DNA from: Cercospora beticola
Taxonomy: Eukaryota > Ascomycota > Dothideomycetes > Mycosphaerellales > Mycosphaerellaceae
NCBI RefSeq assembly: GCF_033473495.1
Contig: NC_088939.1
Span: 372,001 to 436,000 of the forward strand
Direction: 5' to 3'
DNA length: 64,000 nucleotides
Below, piece after piece: positions 35,172 through 46,527 of the stretch; the first letter of the stretch is position 1, and each line of letters begins with the position of its first letter. The position numbers were made by a program, and so were the translations under genes. The notes beneath the pieces are model-generated. The model ran no database searches and was not told the origin of the DNA. It saw only the letters and a program-made list of their open reading frames with translations.

Positions 35172-36664
35172 ATGGACGAGGCAAGAAAGGCCGTCGAGGC
35201 CTTCATGGCTCGCAATGGACGCCACGACACCACTGTTCATGAAACTGTTGCACCTGCAGTCACCCAGGAAGTCCTTACGAGAAGGGAACATCAGGTGCGT
35301 TTTCATGCTTCCTCCCGTGACGCGGATGACCCTGCTGACATCTTCCATAGGACATCACTCGTGCTGTCGACAAAGAGTTCCATCAAGACCATTACCACAC
35401 GTCTGTTCAGCCTATCACGACTGAAGAGCATCGTGAAGAACAGCATCACGCTGTGGTTCAGCCTGTTGACGAGCACAACTTTGAGCATGACGACCCAGCT
35501 GAGACCACCAAACACCTTGCCGCTGTGGATGCGGAGCACAGGGACACCTTTGAGTCTGTGGTAGCCGAGCGGACAACGACAGAGCTGCCCACGATCGAGG
35601 GTCAGCACATTCATCACCATGTGCATGAAAGGATTCAGGTACGTGAACGCCATTACTGCTTCTCCGATCAATGCTAAGCTTTGCACAGCCTGTCATCCAG
35701 AAGCAGACGTTCGAATACCACGTCTTCCACGTCGTCATGCCTGTCCGAGAGATCCACCACAACGCAGCACAACACTATTCCACTTCCTCGCTGCCAACTG
35801 TCACCCTCGATGACTTCAAGCGAGCGGGTGGCCAGCTCAATGGTCGCGAGGAACGTTACGATGCCTTTGAGGGAGAACCACGATCAGTCGGCCAGGCTCA
35901 TGGAAGCCCACTCCAAGCCGCACCGGGCTCTGGTGGTGCGACTGAGTATGCAACTTTCCACTCTCATTTCTACTATCCTCACTGACACTATCTGCAGCGC
36001 CTCCGCGTCCGCGTCCAAAGCGCCCGCCGATGGATCCGCGGCAGCTGCTCCAGCTAGGCCCTCAAGAGTAGCGACATTTGCGAATCCGCTCACCACGACG
36101 CCAGCACCAGTAGCGGCGTCTCAACAGGATCCAACGACAATTGCATCTCGCACCGAAGCAAACTCCGGCGTCTTCCGTCCTCCAACTCGGGCGCCCACAG
36201 CTCCCGCCACGCTTGCGAGCGCTTCAGCTGCAGCGCCAGCTATTGACAATTCGACTGCACCGGCCTCACAGCCAGCCGCTCCTGCTCCTGCGCCAGCTGC
36301 CGCCGACAATGCTGCCACTGCCACTGCACAGCCCACCGTCGCCCCTGCGGCTCCCGCTCCACCAACCCGTGATCCGGCTGCCCCAGCATCACTTAACGGC
36401 GGGCCTGGTGCAGGCACTCTTTCGATGCAGCCTGACGGCAGCATTGCCTCGAACCATCCCTTGATGCGACCGCCCACTTTGCTGTCGCAAGACGCATACC
36501 GTCAAGGCCCTGGTAGAGCTAGTGCCGTCCGGCCACACGCCCGCCACGTGAGAACAACGTCGACCTCGATGAGGACGAGACCAGACAGGACACCATCGGC
36601 TCCAGCAGACCGTCCAGCGGCCTCGGATCCGGCTGACAGGCCACTACCGGGTGCGCCACAGTAG
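35172..36664 (+). CDS. HHHVH-motif protein with Ala/Pro-rich tail
   Basis: Four exons, 35172-35294, 35351-35638, 35689-35945 and 35998-36664, give 444 aa. Frame is kept at every junction (acceptors CATAG, CACAG, TGCAG). The N-terminal 200 residues are full of His, Glu and Thr: VHETVAPAVTQEVLTRREH, DITRAVDKEFHQDHYH, EEHREEQHHAVVQPVDEH and GQHIHHHVHERIQPVIQ. This matches a conserved fungal protein family annotated as allergen-like, whose function is not known; the His pattern could bind metal. The last exon encodes about 220 residues of Ala/Pro/Thr-rich low complexity, which may be a lineage-specific extension. It is divergent from a gene with the same motif. Confidence 0.72.
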
Positions 36665-37438
36665 TTTGGTCTTGACTGGTATGGAGATGGGGAAAGTGAA
36701 CTTGGAAGACGCCTAGATTGGTTTGATGATTCTCTGTTGTGAACCTGGGATGGTGATGGACTGCTTGGAACCTGATACAGTGGTATCAACACCTGTGCAG
36801 GAGCTAGGAAGTACCCTCGAATACATCTGCTGTCTCGTTCCTACTTCCTGGCCGTACATGCTCCAGTTTTGATTGTATTACGACCGACATCCCCACTCTG
36901 GTGTCTCAAAGAACGGTATCGAACATGCTCACACAAAAGCTGGGTGCAGTGCGAGTTCGTACAGTTCCTGTTGTGGGCTCAAAGCCTAGCTGCTGTCAAG
37001 CTGATATACCGGGACAGGAGCTCTACGCCCTTCGGCCGCCGACTAGAACGTCGGTAACGCCGTTCCCTGCGTCCTGTCAGCGCAATGTAATGCCATATCA
37101 TTACTGCTCTTATCTGATCAGTCCCTAGATTTGAGTGGCGCGCAGGCATGCACCCACTACCAACGGCCTCGAGTCACAGCCAACGTTGCTCACTCACTCA
37201 CACTGGCGCCAAGCACAGCGTTGATCACATGCACAGGCACATGCCGTCAACAATGCCGCATCACTGGCCGCAATGAGTGGGCCACGGAGTGAACGAGTTG
37301 CTGAGATCCACACCTGGCGATCATAAACAACTCTTTTGTTCTGCTCGAGCCATTGCACTTTCACCAACTACCAATACAAGGCGGCCTTGCACCACAACAT
37401 TTTCAACTGACTCACTGCTCATACACACCGACAACACG
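36665..37438. other. Intergenic region
   Basis: 3' end of the HHHVH gene and promoter of the next. The stretch before the next ATG (37160-37430) is C/A-rich. No further gene is supported. Confidence 0.5.
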
Positions 37439-38881
37439 ATGGGACTCACACCGAGAGAACGAATCGAGAGGATTCAGCGCGAGGCTTCCCTTCGCGGGAT
37501 CTCCACTGGCGAAGCACAACGTCACAACGGCAGGCCAGTCGAGTTTGTCACTCTAACGCCAAATGAAGATGGTGGGGACACTATTGCGCCCTTCGGTCAT
37601 CCTCGCACGACAAAAAACTTCAACGGCTTTCCTCCAAGATTGCCGACAGTTCCTCGCGCTCCCAATTCAGCGGCGCCCGGACCCAGAAACGGCTTTCAGC
37701 TCCGACTGCCGACTTCTGCTCGTGCTACAACCCCAGCAGTAGCTGGACCTAGCAACTTCTTCCATCCACAATCGTCGACGAACTCCAGTGCTCCAGTTTC
37801 AGAAACTCGAGAGCCCAGCCAGACGCCTGGTGACGAAGACATCGGCATGGGCGTCGACGACTTCACTGCTCTCGAGCCACCGAGCATGAAGGGTGAGCAA
37901 AAGCGTAGGCAAGACTCGGCGTTTGCCACCTCTACGCAAGACTCCACTAGACTCGAACCTGATGCGGGCTTCGACATCGAGCGCCGTCGCAAGAAGGCCA
38001 AGCTAGCCACTGAGGAACCACAAGTGTGGCTGTCGGCTCAGGGCAATCTGAGAACGGGTATGCCTGGCCCTTCTACTCCCCCAATTGCCACTCGAGTCCC
38101 AGCAGAACCTCAAGCTTCCGCAGCTCCGAAAGCACTCTTCGCAACTCCTATGGAGTTCTTCACATCTTCGTCAGCTTTCGCACGTCCTCGTGCCGCTGCA
38201 TCTCCTGGAGCCGCTGGATCTTCTGAAGCTGTTGCATCTCCTGAAGCCGCTGCGTCTCCTGATCGCGCTATATCTCCTGGTGCCGCTGCATCTTCTCAAG
38301 TCGACGCATCTCCTCCAGCATCCGCGTCTCCTGAGCCTCTTCCTGCCAGCGTGTCAAACACTACACCGCTCCAAGACACCGCCACACCTGGTCCATCTAA
38401 CTCATTGAGCTCGATCCAAACTCAAGCCTCTGCTATTGCTGGACTTCCTTCGGCAAGCACCTCCAATGCCGCGGCTCCTCAAGCTGCTGCCGATGCCCCT
38501 CCCACCACTAGGCAAGTCTCTCTTCATCGAGACATGACCCCCTACGTCGGCGCTCGCCCAATCCCGCAGTGGCTGACCGACTTGGCACGCGAGATCCGAG
38601 CTGCCGACACCGATCCTCAGGGCAGACCGAAGACTGCGGCGCTCAAGAAGGTCACGAACACTTTCGTGAGAGATGGTCAGACTCTTTCTCACTTCTCTCC
38701 TGCTTCGGGTGTTCTTAGAGTCGGTGCTAGGTGGTCGCCGTTGTGGGAGTGGTGGATGGATACGAGGGTGTTGACTCCGGCGCAGTGGTGGAGAGTCAAT
38801 GAGGTTGATTGGAAGATGAAGAGCGAGGGGTACAAGGAGTTGCCCAATGGATGTTACGGAGTGAATGTGCCTGCTGTTTGA
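37439..38881 (+). CDS. Lineage-specific protein with Trp-rich C-terminal domain
   Basis: Single exon of 480 aa from the ATG at 37439 (MGLTPRERIERIQREASLR, an amphipathic helix); an in-frame ATG at 37277 would add an unconserved leader. The middle is disordered: Pro/Ser-rich, a basic patch that could be a nuclear signal (RRRKKAKL), then short Ala-Ser-Pro repeats. The last 110 residues look folded: PYVGARPIPQWLTDLAREI, FVRDGQTLSHFSPASGVL, WSPLWEWWMDTRVL, TPAQWWRVNEVDWKMK. I do not recognise this domain. Nuclear location is a guess from the basic patch. Codon composition turns G-rich near 38660. Confidence 0.65.
   Translation: MGLTPRERIERIQREASLRGISTGEAQRHNGRPVEFVTLTPNEDGGDTIAPFGHPRTTKNFNGFPPRLPTVPRAPNSAAPGPRNGFQLRLPTSARATTPAVAGPSNFFHPQSSTNSSAPVSETREPSQTPGDEDIGMGVDDFTALEPPSMKGEQKRRQDSAFATSTQDSTRLEPDAGFDIERRRKKAKLATEEPQVWLSAQGNLRTGMPGPSTPPIATRVPAEPQASAAPKALFATPMEFFTSSSAFARPRAAASPGAAGSSEAVASPEAAASPDRAISPGAAASSQVDASPPASASPEPLPASVSNTTPLQDTATPGPSNSLSSIQTQASAIAGLPSASTSNAAAPQAAADAPPTTRQVSLHRDMTPYVGARPIPQWLTDLAREIRAADTDPQGRPKTAALKKVTNTFVRDGQTLSHFSPASGVLRVGARWSPLWEWWMDTRVLTPAQWWRVNEVDWKMKSEGYKELPNGCYGVNVPAV
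38190..38335. repeat. Degenerate 18-24 bp coding repeat
   Basis: Repeated GCATCTCCTG-like units with variable spacers encode Ala-Ser-Pro-Glu/Gly-Ala-Ala repeats in the middle of the protein at 37439. Confidence 0.7.
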
Positions 38882-40427
38882 GGGAGTGGTGGTGAAGAGT
38901 GGTTGGAGGGTGAGGGGACGAAAGTGCAGCTGGAGAGTGCGGGTCGAGAAGGCGATGATGGGATTGCGATTGGAGATTGCGCTTCGGGAGATTGTTGAGG
39001 CGATTCTCTTGCTTGCACACACTGGATGTGTTCTTTTCTTTGTCCGCTAGAGTAGACATGGTTCTCACAATCGTTTATTTGGGGTTGCTACAGAAAAACT
39101 TAAACACACGCTGCTATCATGAACTGATACTTGCATTCAAACACTCAAACGGGTCAATACTGCTTGGTCTATCATTTCAATTTGGCAGCACTTTCTGAGT
39201 ATATTGCGCTGAGCTCTCTGCGTACATGTCTAGCGACGCCTATCATGAGGCGAGCTTGTCGCCTTACTTGTATGCTTCTGCGTAACTTTCTACTTTTGCT
39301 TAGGATGCAATCGACTTATCGTTTCATGTGCTGAAAGACTCTAGAGAGTGACGAATAGACATAGATCTACTTCAGAGGCTGACAGCAAGCAGGTAGTCTC
39401 CAAAACTGCTGAGACAACGCGCTCCCTAATAACGAACTGAGTCATGAAAAACTTCGAATGCTCATGATCTGGACGTGTCATCTTCCAGTGCTTATTGTCT
39501 CATTCCATCTTGCTGCACGAGGCCACTCTACAAGTTTGCAGCACATCACACCGTTACCAATGGACGTTTCAAGCACGTGTCTCGGAACAATGCAAGCTTT
39601 CTTCGAGACAATTAACACAACGTTGTTGTCTGGCGCCGAGGACAAAGAAACCTGCCGCAACCCGGCTCGTCTCTGCGTGAGACGCTTGTGCACGTTTGTT
39701 TCGGCTGAGCAGGTGCGCCTTCCCGCTTAGCGACAACTTCTCTACGACTTGGCAAGCAGAAGGCATGCTACCAGTATTCAAGAAGGCACTTGCGGGAAAT
39801 ACTTTCTGTTCTTTTTGAAATTGATGAAGCCACTCTTCAGGCGTTCAGCAAGGACGACACTTTTACCCATATACTCGATCTCCACGAAGCTGATTACACG
39901 CGAACGTGGCTGCTAATTACACCTCCAGCTTTCGTCAAGATGGAAGCTATCGATGCTCTCTCAAGCTGCAACGACCTCATGTCGCTGACTTCTGTTACTT
40001 TCCACAGCACATCTCCGTCGTATCTTTCGGCAGACAGCAGAAATTCCACATATTACGACATATCCACTCAATGAATCAAAGCTATATACTGTATCGGCAC
40101 GGTCGCCGCACACAGCGTCCCTGGAAATGTGTCCACAGGGGCGTTCAAAGCATCTCATGATCAAAGTGCTTGTCCGGGCCACATCTCTACGACAATGACG
40201 GAAAGTGAATGTCCTCTGCTCACTGCTTTGTGCGCTTCAACAGGCCTGTTCACTATGACATGCATTCACCAACTTCGAGCGACCCTTTTCTTTGGCACAA
40301 AAGACATCAGCTCTACCTACTATTCTCCTTATCAAAGTACTCGAGCATCCTCGGTCAAGAACACTGGACGTCTACAAACCCTACTACGCAAGCATTCGCT
40401 GCATTCAACCAGAATCTCCTTGTCAAC
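38882..40427. other. Intergenic region, 1.5 kb
   Basis: First 120 bp are extremely G-rich on the plus strand. Small ORFs at 39458-39730 and 39790-40074 have no coding signature. An open frame from 40209 runs into the next gene but is probably 5' UTR. Confidence 0.45.
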
Positions 40428-41993
40428 ATGCCGAAATACCTCACCCCTGTGTCACGGGCAAAGATCCGAGAGTTACACATTGAGGTTGCAAGCCTTCAGG
40501 ATAAATTAGCTGCGCAGGCACTGCAACAGGAACACGAGCTCGATGTTCTCCAAAAGCAGCTCACAAGCAAGGACGCAGAGATTCAGCAATTGAAGCATCT
40601 ACATGCTGAAGAACTCAAGAAACCCTTGAAGTCATACCTGCAGCCCACGAAATCCACACTGCTGAAACAGACACCCGACAGGAGATCATCAAATCTTGCA
40701 ACATCGATTTCGATTCGTGATACACAAGGCAAGCTCATAGTGGACTCGAGTCTGAATGAAGCGAGTTACATGCGGCCAACGAAATCAACGTTGAGCAGGG
40801 CAGGCAAATTGCCCCCTCCGCTCACAGAAGATGAACTGTATGCTCAATATTGGGCCGCTAGATGCCCGGTCGACCTGACTCATGATGAACCTGACTGCAG
40901 TGATCGAAGCATCGAGGCTGAGAACGCGGTCTCGCCAGAGAAGGACGCACTATGTGCCGACGAATATTTTGAGCCCACTGTATACTACCATCCCAATGTC
41001 GGTGATCGCGGAAACTATCGAGAATCTTGTCACTGCCCATTCTGTGAGGATTTCCAATCTGGCAGACACATCCAAGTTGTAGCAGATATACAGGACCGAA
41101 CGCGATGTCACGACAAGTTCTTCGACAAGCCGAGTTCGCGCATCTCAATTCCCTTCGAGCACCAACTCCGGCTCTTGAGAGCAGCATACTCGATTGCGCA
41201 AAAGGCCTTCTGGCACGGACTCGAGAGGTACTGGCCAGGCCAAGAAATGTACAACTACCCTCTCGGCCCTGACAGCGTTCGATTTGGGTTCTCGGAGTTG
41301 AAGGAAGTCCTTGGCAGTATGCACAACTTTAGCTGGAGTCTCCGATCCTTCCTGTACCCCGAAGTCAATGGTCGTTGGGCTGATTTGTGCACTCGAGTGC
41401 CCACTTTCGTTGAGCCAACGATAATAAACATGCGGGGAATTCGTAACGTTCTTGCTCATCCCAGCAATCTGCTTTCAGACTATGTCGATAGCCTCTTGAA
41501 GGATGCGCACGATCTGGCATGCATGATGAGGGACGAGCCAAGAGCACTCGAGGTTCGAGCATTGCGAGACGAACTGCGAGACCTGGCCACTGAGTCGTTC
41601 AACGAGATTGAGAGATTGGAGCCATGGATACATCTCCCAAACGACATCGTGTGGCCAACTCACCATGAGGCGACCTTCCAGCAAATGCTTCGATCACTTC
41701 AACTTGGCGATGACAACCCACGGTACGTAATGGACAATGCACATGAGAAGCATTACGACCCAGCTATTGTGCGCGCAGCAAGGCATTGGGCCGAGCAGTC
41801 TACCATCCCGGGCCTGTCGAATTGGCAAAGGAGGAACCACTGGTTGAGTTACAAAGATCAGGAGCATATGAGTAACTGGCTGAGAGCTCAGAGGAGAATG
41901 GAGGAGAAGAAATCGCGCGAAGGGCGGTGGAGATCAAGAGTGCGGCTGGAGATTGATGTCCAGAAGCTGTGTGAGAAGCCACTACTGATGTGA
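40428..41993 (+). CDS. Coiled-coil protein of unknown function
   Basis: Single exon of 521 aa when started at 40428 (MPKYLTPVSRAKIRELH). The same frame is open upstream to 40209, but those residues look non-coding. Residues 10-70 form a coiled coil (SLQDKLAAQALQQEHELDVL). Two copies of PTKSTL lie at about 75 and 120. A Cys/His cluster (ESCHCPFCEDF) sits near residue 205, followed by a folded, Trp/His/Arg-rich region with INMRGIRNVLAHPSNLL, a pattern seen in fungal proteins of unknown role. The end is charged (MEEKKSREGRWRSR). No family is recognised. Confidence 0.62.
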   Translation: MPKYLTPVSRAKIRELHIEVASLQDKLAAQALQQEHELDVLQKQLTSKDAEIQQLKHLHAEELKKPLKSYLQPTKSTLLKQTPDRRSSNLATSISIRDTQGKLIVDSSLNEASYMRPTKSTLSRAGKLPPPLTEDELYAQYWAARCPVDLTHDEPDCSDRSIEAENAVSPEKDALCADEYFEPTVYYHPNVGDRGNYRESCHCPFCEDFQSGRHIQVVADIQDRTRCHDKFFDKPSSRISIPFEHQLRLLRAAYSIAQKAFWHGLERYWPGQEMYNYPLGPDSVRFGFSELKEVLGSMHNFSWSLRSFLYPEVNGRWADLCTRVPTFVEPTIINMRGIRNVLAHPSNLLSDYVDSLLKDAHDLACMMRDEPRALEVRALRDELRDLATESFNEIERLEPWIHLPNDIVWPTHHEATFQQMLRSLQLGDDNPRYVMDNAHEKHYDPAIVRAARHWAEQSTIPGLSNWQRRNHWLSYKDQEHMSNWLRAQRRMEEKKSREGRWRSRVRLEIDVQKLCEKPLLM

Positions 41994-42733
41994 AGCACAT
42001 AGACTGGCGGCCGAGTTGAGACTGCAAATTCATAGTGTAGGCAGAGCGTTGATGATATCAAGTCTTGCTGAATGAAGTATTAAATACCCACTGTCCAACA
42101 AGCGATGGACGTGGGCTCTGCCTGTCCTTGTGTCAGAAAGTTGCACTTCTTAGACTTAATTAAGTGGTCAACTTAGTTGCCGCTGTGATATCTGGATGAC
42201 TTGTACGAAGCAAGAATTGATGTTTATCATTACTCACATCTTGCTCGGAAGTTCGACCAACCATCGATCGCGGGTCTGTAGGCCTATCTATATTCTCCAC
42301 TTCTTTTCCTGATTCTTGCGAACAGCCCCACCGGTTTGTGTACCCCGCGGCGAAAGACAAGGTGTTTGCATATCTGCCGGAAGGACCTTCTTTTTGCACA
42401 GCCGCTTGACTTCTTGTGAAGTACGAACTTTACAGGATTGGACGACCGATAACTAGTGCCACGAATGCACTCTCCGCAGATCTGCGAAACTTGCCAAGGA
42501 CCGCGGATCTAGCTGCAATGTAAGAGCCTATCACAAAACGCTAGGCAAAGAGCCCCCACTCAGACATGCGTACCTTATCACGGCAATGTTCTAGGCGAAT
42601 GACAAACGGCCAAGATGTTGTGAGCCCGTGCCAGGTGTGTTATGCCGCTGTTTCGAGCGAATGCGTTTTGGGAGCTTCGAGATTGAGTTGAGGTGACAGT
42701 ACTTCGACATACGCTACCCACACCTGCCACACC
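41994..42733. other. Intergenic region
   Basis: About 740 bp upstream of the permease gene. A TTAATTAA palindrome occurs near 42156. No gene seen. Confidence 0.5.
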
Positions 42734-44440
42734 ATGGACAAGTTTCAAGGAGACATCACTCCTTCGTCGGACAGACGTGACATCGCGGAAGACGATGTGC
42801 TTGCGGAGCTGGGCTATACTCCGCAGTTCAAACGCAACTTCTCTCTCGCAGGCATTGTCGCATTTTCCTTTGCCGTGGTCACATCATGGACAGCTCTTGC
42901 TGGAGTTCTTACCGTCGGTGTACAGTCCGGAGGAGCTCCAGTGATGATCTGGTCCTGGATAGGCATTTGTATCGCGACTCTTTTCGTTGCCTACAGCCTT
43001 GCAGAGATGTGTAGCGCTTATCCCGTAGTTGGAGGACAGTATAGCTATGTCGCAGTATTTGCTCCGAGAAAATGGAGGCGAGGAATGAGTTATCTCTGTG
43101 GATGGTGAGCGAATCGGATCCTGGCGTATGCAAGCGCTAACGATTGCAGGTTTCTTCAAATTGGTGTTTTGGCAATGGGTGCTACGAGCCACACCGTCAC
43201 AGGCAACTTCTTGCTCGGATTGGGCAACCTGAGCAATCCGAACTTTATGATCAAGGACTGGCATCATGTTTTGGTCGGATGGGCAATAGCACTTGCTGCA
43301 TTGGTCGTGAACATGTTTGCCTCAAAGGTGTTCGACAAAGGATCCCAATTCTTCCTGGTGCTGAACATGTCATTTTTCGTGGTCGTGGTCGTTGCGATGA
43401 CGGCCATGAATGACGATCGGCGGTCGGCCAGTTTCGTCTTCACAGACTTTGTGAATATTACAGGATGGCCGTCTGCGTATAGTGCACTGCTCGGTGTTCT
43501 CCAGGCTGCGTACGGTATGTGTTGCTACGACAGCGCAACCCGGATGACCGAGGAGATCAAAGACGCAAGGAGGCAAGCACCACGAGCGATCGTCATGCCG
43601 GTGTACATTGGCTTCGTCACGGGCTTCATCTTCCTGATCGCCGCGGCTTTCGCGATGAGCGAGGACATTGCTGCAATCGCCAGCACTCCTACAGGTGTTC
43701 CCATGATTGAGATCTGGCGGCATGCCACTAACCGCGCTGGAGCAATTGGAATGTCGGCAGTCATTGTTGTCATCGGTCTCGCTCCTTCAATCGGGCTGAC
43801 AGCACAAGGAGGAAGATCAATCTACGCGTTTGCTCGCGATTCCGGACTGCCATTCTCCAAGTTCTTGAGCAGAATCGAGCCAAGGACGCGAATGCCGGTC
43901 AATGCGCTTTGCTGTGCGGCGCTGTTCCAGATGGTCTTAATCGCTATTCAGTTTGGAGGACCTACTGGCTTTTCAACAGTCATTCAGATCTCCACGGAAG
44001 GCTTTTGTAAGTGGTACAGACAACGCTGTGTGGCAATGATTAACAGGTCGGCAGATGTCTCATACGCTCTCCCGTTGATTGCTCGCCTGCTCTCACTGTT
44101 CACCTCTGAACCAGTGTGGGAGATTGGCGGTCTCTACAGCCTGGGACGTTGGAGCATTCCGTTCAATGTCCTGGGTGTGTTGTTCTTGATGTTCGCGACA
44201 ATTACATTCAACTTGCCCACGGTGAAGCCCGTGACCAGTCAGAACATGAACTATACCTCGGCGGCGGTGGGAGCAGTTATGTTGATCGCCCTCGTAACGT
44301 GGCTCACCACTGGGAGGAAGCACTTTCACGGGCCTGCAAGCGGTGGCGTCCGTCTGGACCGCGTGACAGAGGGAGTCGTCGTACAGGAAATGGAGGAAAG
44401 GATCAGTAGCAAAGACGTGGAGATGGAGAAGTCGGTGTAG
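42734..44440 (+). CDS. APC-superfamily amino-acid/GABA/choline permease
   Basis: Exons 42734-43104, 43150-44006 and 44055-44440 give 537 aa; introns have GTGAGC and GTAAGT donors. After a short acidic tail the protein shows LAELGYTPQFKRNFSLAGIVAFSFA, the standard start of the fungal amino-acid/choline/GABA transporter family, and about twelve hydrophobic helices. Conserved landmarks are AYPVVGGQYSYVA after helix 2, SATRMTEEIKDARRQAPRA between helices 6 and 7, and GGRSIYAFARDSGLPFSKF between helices 8 and 9. It imports amino acids or related amines across the plasma membrane by proton symport; the substrate cannot be read from sequence. An alternative acceptor 13 nt upstream in intron 2 would break the frame. 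Confidence 0.9.
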
Positions 44441-44559
44441 TTCACGTCGTGCAGCGCGACTGTTGTGTTGTTGCTGTGTGTCGGAGATGCTGCACGCCAA
44501 GCCTCAGGAACGACCGAGCTCCAGCATGACGACGAGCTGGCCAGAGCATGTCTACGGCG

Positions 44560-44714
44560 TGAGCGTGAGCTCCTCCTCGTCCTCTACATAGTCCTCGTCT
44601 CCGTATCTTCGCAAAGAATTGGCACTGTCTGACTACCAACTGTACTCCGTCACCACTCCCACACTATAATCTCAGGCAATCCCAACCACGACGCGCCGCA
44701 AACCTTCCCGCGAC
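44560..44714 (+). promoter_or_regulatory. Pyrimidine-rich core promoter of the Mtc1 gene
   Basis: The 150 bp before the start codon are rich in C and T on the plus strand (CTCCTCCTCGTCCTC near 44570), a common feature just upstream of fungal transcription starts. Confidence 0.4.
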
Positions 44715-46272
44715 ATGCCTCGCCAGGCCGACGAGGACCTGCTGGCCGAGCTTGACTCGCTGGGAGACCAACTGGCTGCCACCTCCAAGCCCACCGCAAC
44801 CAAGAAGGGCGCCGCTGCCAAAGCAAATACCGACGACGAAGATGCCTTGGCCGGCCTGGAGGACCTTGTCAAGGCCAAGCCGGCCACATCTCGACCCGCC
44901 ACTCCTCGATTGAGCTCCAGCACGACTAGCGCGACGAATAAGAGTCCTAAGCGTACGGCAGAATACACTCCTGCTACGACATCGCAGGGTAGCAGCGAGC
45001 GAAACAGCAGTGAAGATCGCGCACGAGTGAGCCAGACACAGGCGAGAGCTTCGGGCGAGGGCAGCCGCAGCTTTCACACGGCGCAAACACCGCAAGCCGA
45101 AGAAGCCAAGGCGCAGCAAGGAGGAGGATGGTGGGGAAGTTGGGGCAGTATTGCCAGCGCTGCCGTTAAGCAGGCTGAGACGCTGGCAAAGAACATTCAG
45201 ACGAACGAGGAAGCACAGAAATGGGTGACACAGATTCGACAGAACGCCAATTTGGAAAACTTGCAACATCTTGGTATTCGAAGTTGGTACGTTGATGTCC
45301 AACACGTGCTGACAATTGACAGGCACCGACCTGCGTTCAAAGGGTCTCTCGTCCTTCACATCAATCATCTCACATATCGCCCCGCCCATATCTGCTCATG
45401 AACGTTTGCAGATTCATACCACTCACGACATCCTCAACTATCCTTCCCTGGATCCACTGATATACAATACTTTCTCTCGTGTTATGAGCCAGGTCGAGGG
45501 CGGCGACTTGCTCGTCATTCAACGTGGGACTGAATCGAGAGGACGAAGCTCTTCTGATCTGCAGGGCTACCGGGGCACTGTGCTTGGCACGGGGACAGCT
45601 GCGTGGTCAGACGGTCCTTGGTGGCGGGAAGAAGGGCGAAAACGCAGTTTGGGAACCGTTCCAGGTCTCAAGGAGGGCACCCGCCTGGCTCGTGTGCAAG
45701 CTGAGAGCTACGCCAAGGAGTTCTTTGACACCAAGGGAGGCGTTGAAGAAGCTGCGAAGCGAGCGACCGAAACCTTGTCTGAGTCCAATCCCGTGAGGTC
45801 GAGCGACATTTTCCTCGCAATCCAGGCCGTCAGCTATGCCGTGGAGAAAGACCTGTTCGCGGAAGACTCGCAATCTGCTGCAAAGGCACAAGAAGCAGGT
45901 GTCGCCACTCCAAGTGAGAGCGACGAGGTTGTTGTCTTTGCAATCTACCTCCACGATCCTCTGCACAGCATTTCTTTCCGCGGTCTGTCACAGCCATTCC
46001 CTCAAAAGTGGGCTGAATGGCTTGATGCAGAACCCACAGTGGAAGGTGCTCTGCCAGATAGCATCCTCGAAATCATCCAGTCTGGGGGTGTCGATCCTCG
46101 TGAGTGGGTTGCTGAATGGATGGAAGAGCTTCTGTCGACGGCCGTGGGCGTTGTGGCTCAGCAATATGTGGCCAAGCGCATGGGAGTTGGCGAGGGTGGA
46201 ATTGGACGAGGCAAGCAGCGAGCCGAGGAGGATGAGTCGGCAATCAGTGGAGAAGCTGCACGAGCTATCTGA
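44715..46272 (+). CDS. mtc1: Maintenance of telomere capping protein 1 (Mtc1-like)
   Basis: Exons 44715-45273 and 45323-46272 (acceptor TTGACAG) give 502 aa. The start MPRQADEDLLAELDSLGDQL, a Ser/Thr/Pro-rich linker, the GGGWWGSWGSIASAAVKQAE block and the helical region ending NLENLQHLGTDLRSKGLSSF are typical of the Mtc1 family. The C-terminal half (LLVIQRG, VSYAVEKDLF, FAIYLHDPLHSISF, WAEWLDAE, DPREWVAEWMEELLS) is the conserved domain. The yeast protein is cytoplasmic, associates with COPI vesicles, and its loss aggravates cdc13 telomere-capping defects; its molecular role is unclear. Confidence 0.85.
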
Positions 46273-46527
46273 GAGGCGCAGTGCGGAGTCCGGAATGTAC
46301 TTTTGGCGTTTGTTCAGCGATAGGATGGGTGGGAACTTGCAGAGCTGAGGTCACCTTTCGGCCAAGTTATCAGGAATAGGTCAGCAAAGAAGAGGCGTTT
46401 GACTGTTTCTGTTCCTCATGTTATCCGCACATCTGAAGCTTGGGCGGAAAGTGCTGCAACTTCGAGAAAGCTGTAATGATAGGAAATGTCGAATCATGGT
46501 CCCCGGCTGCACAGCCGCTCTCGTAGT

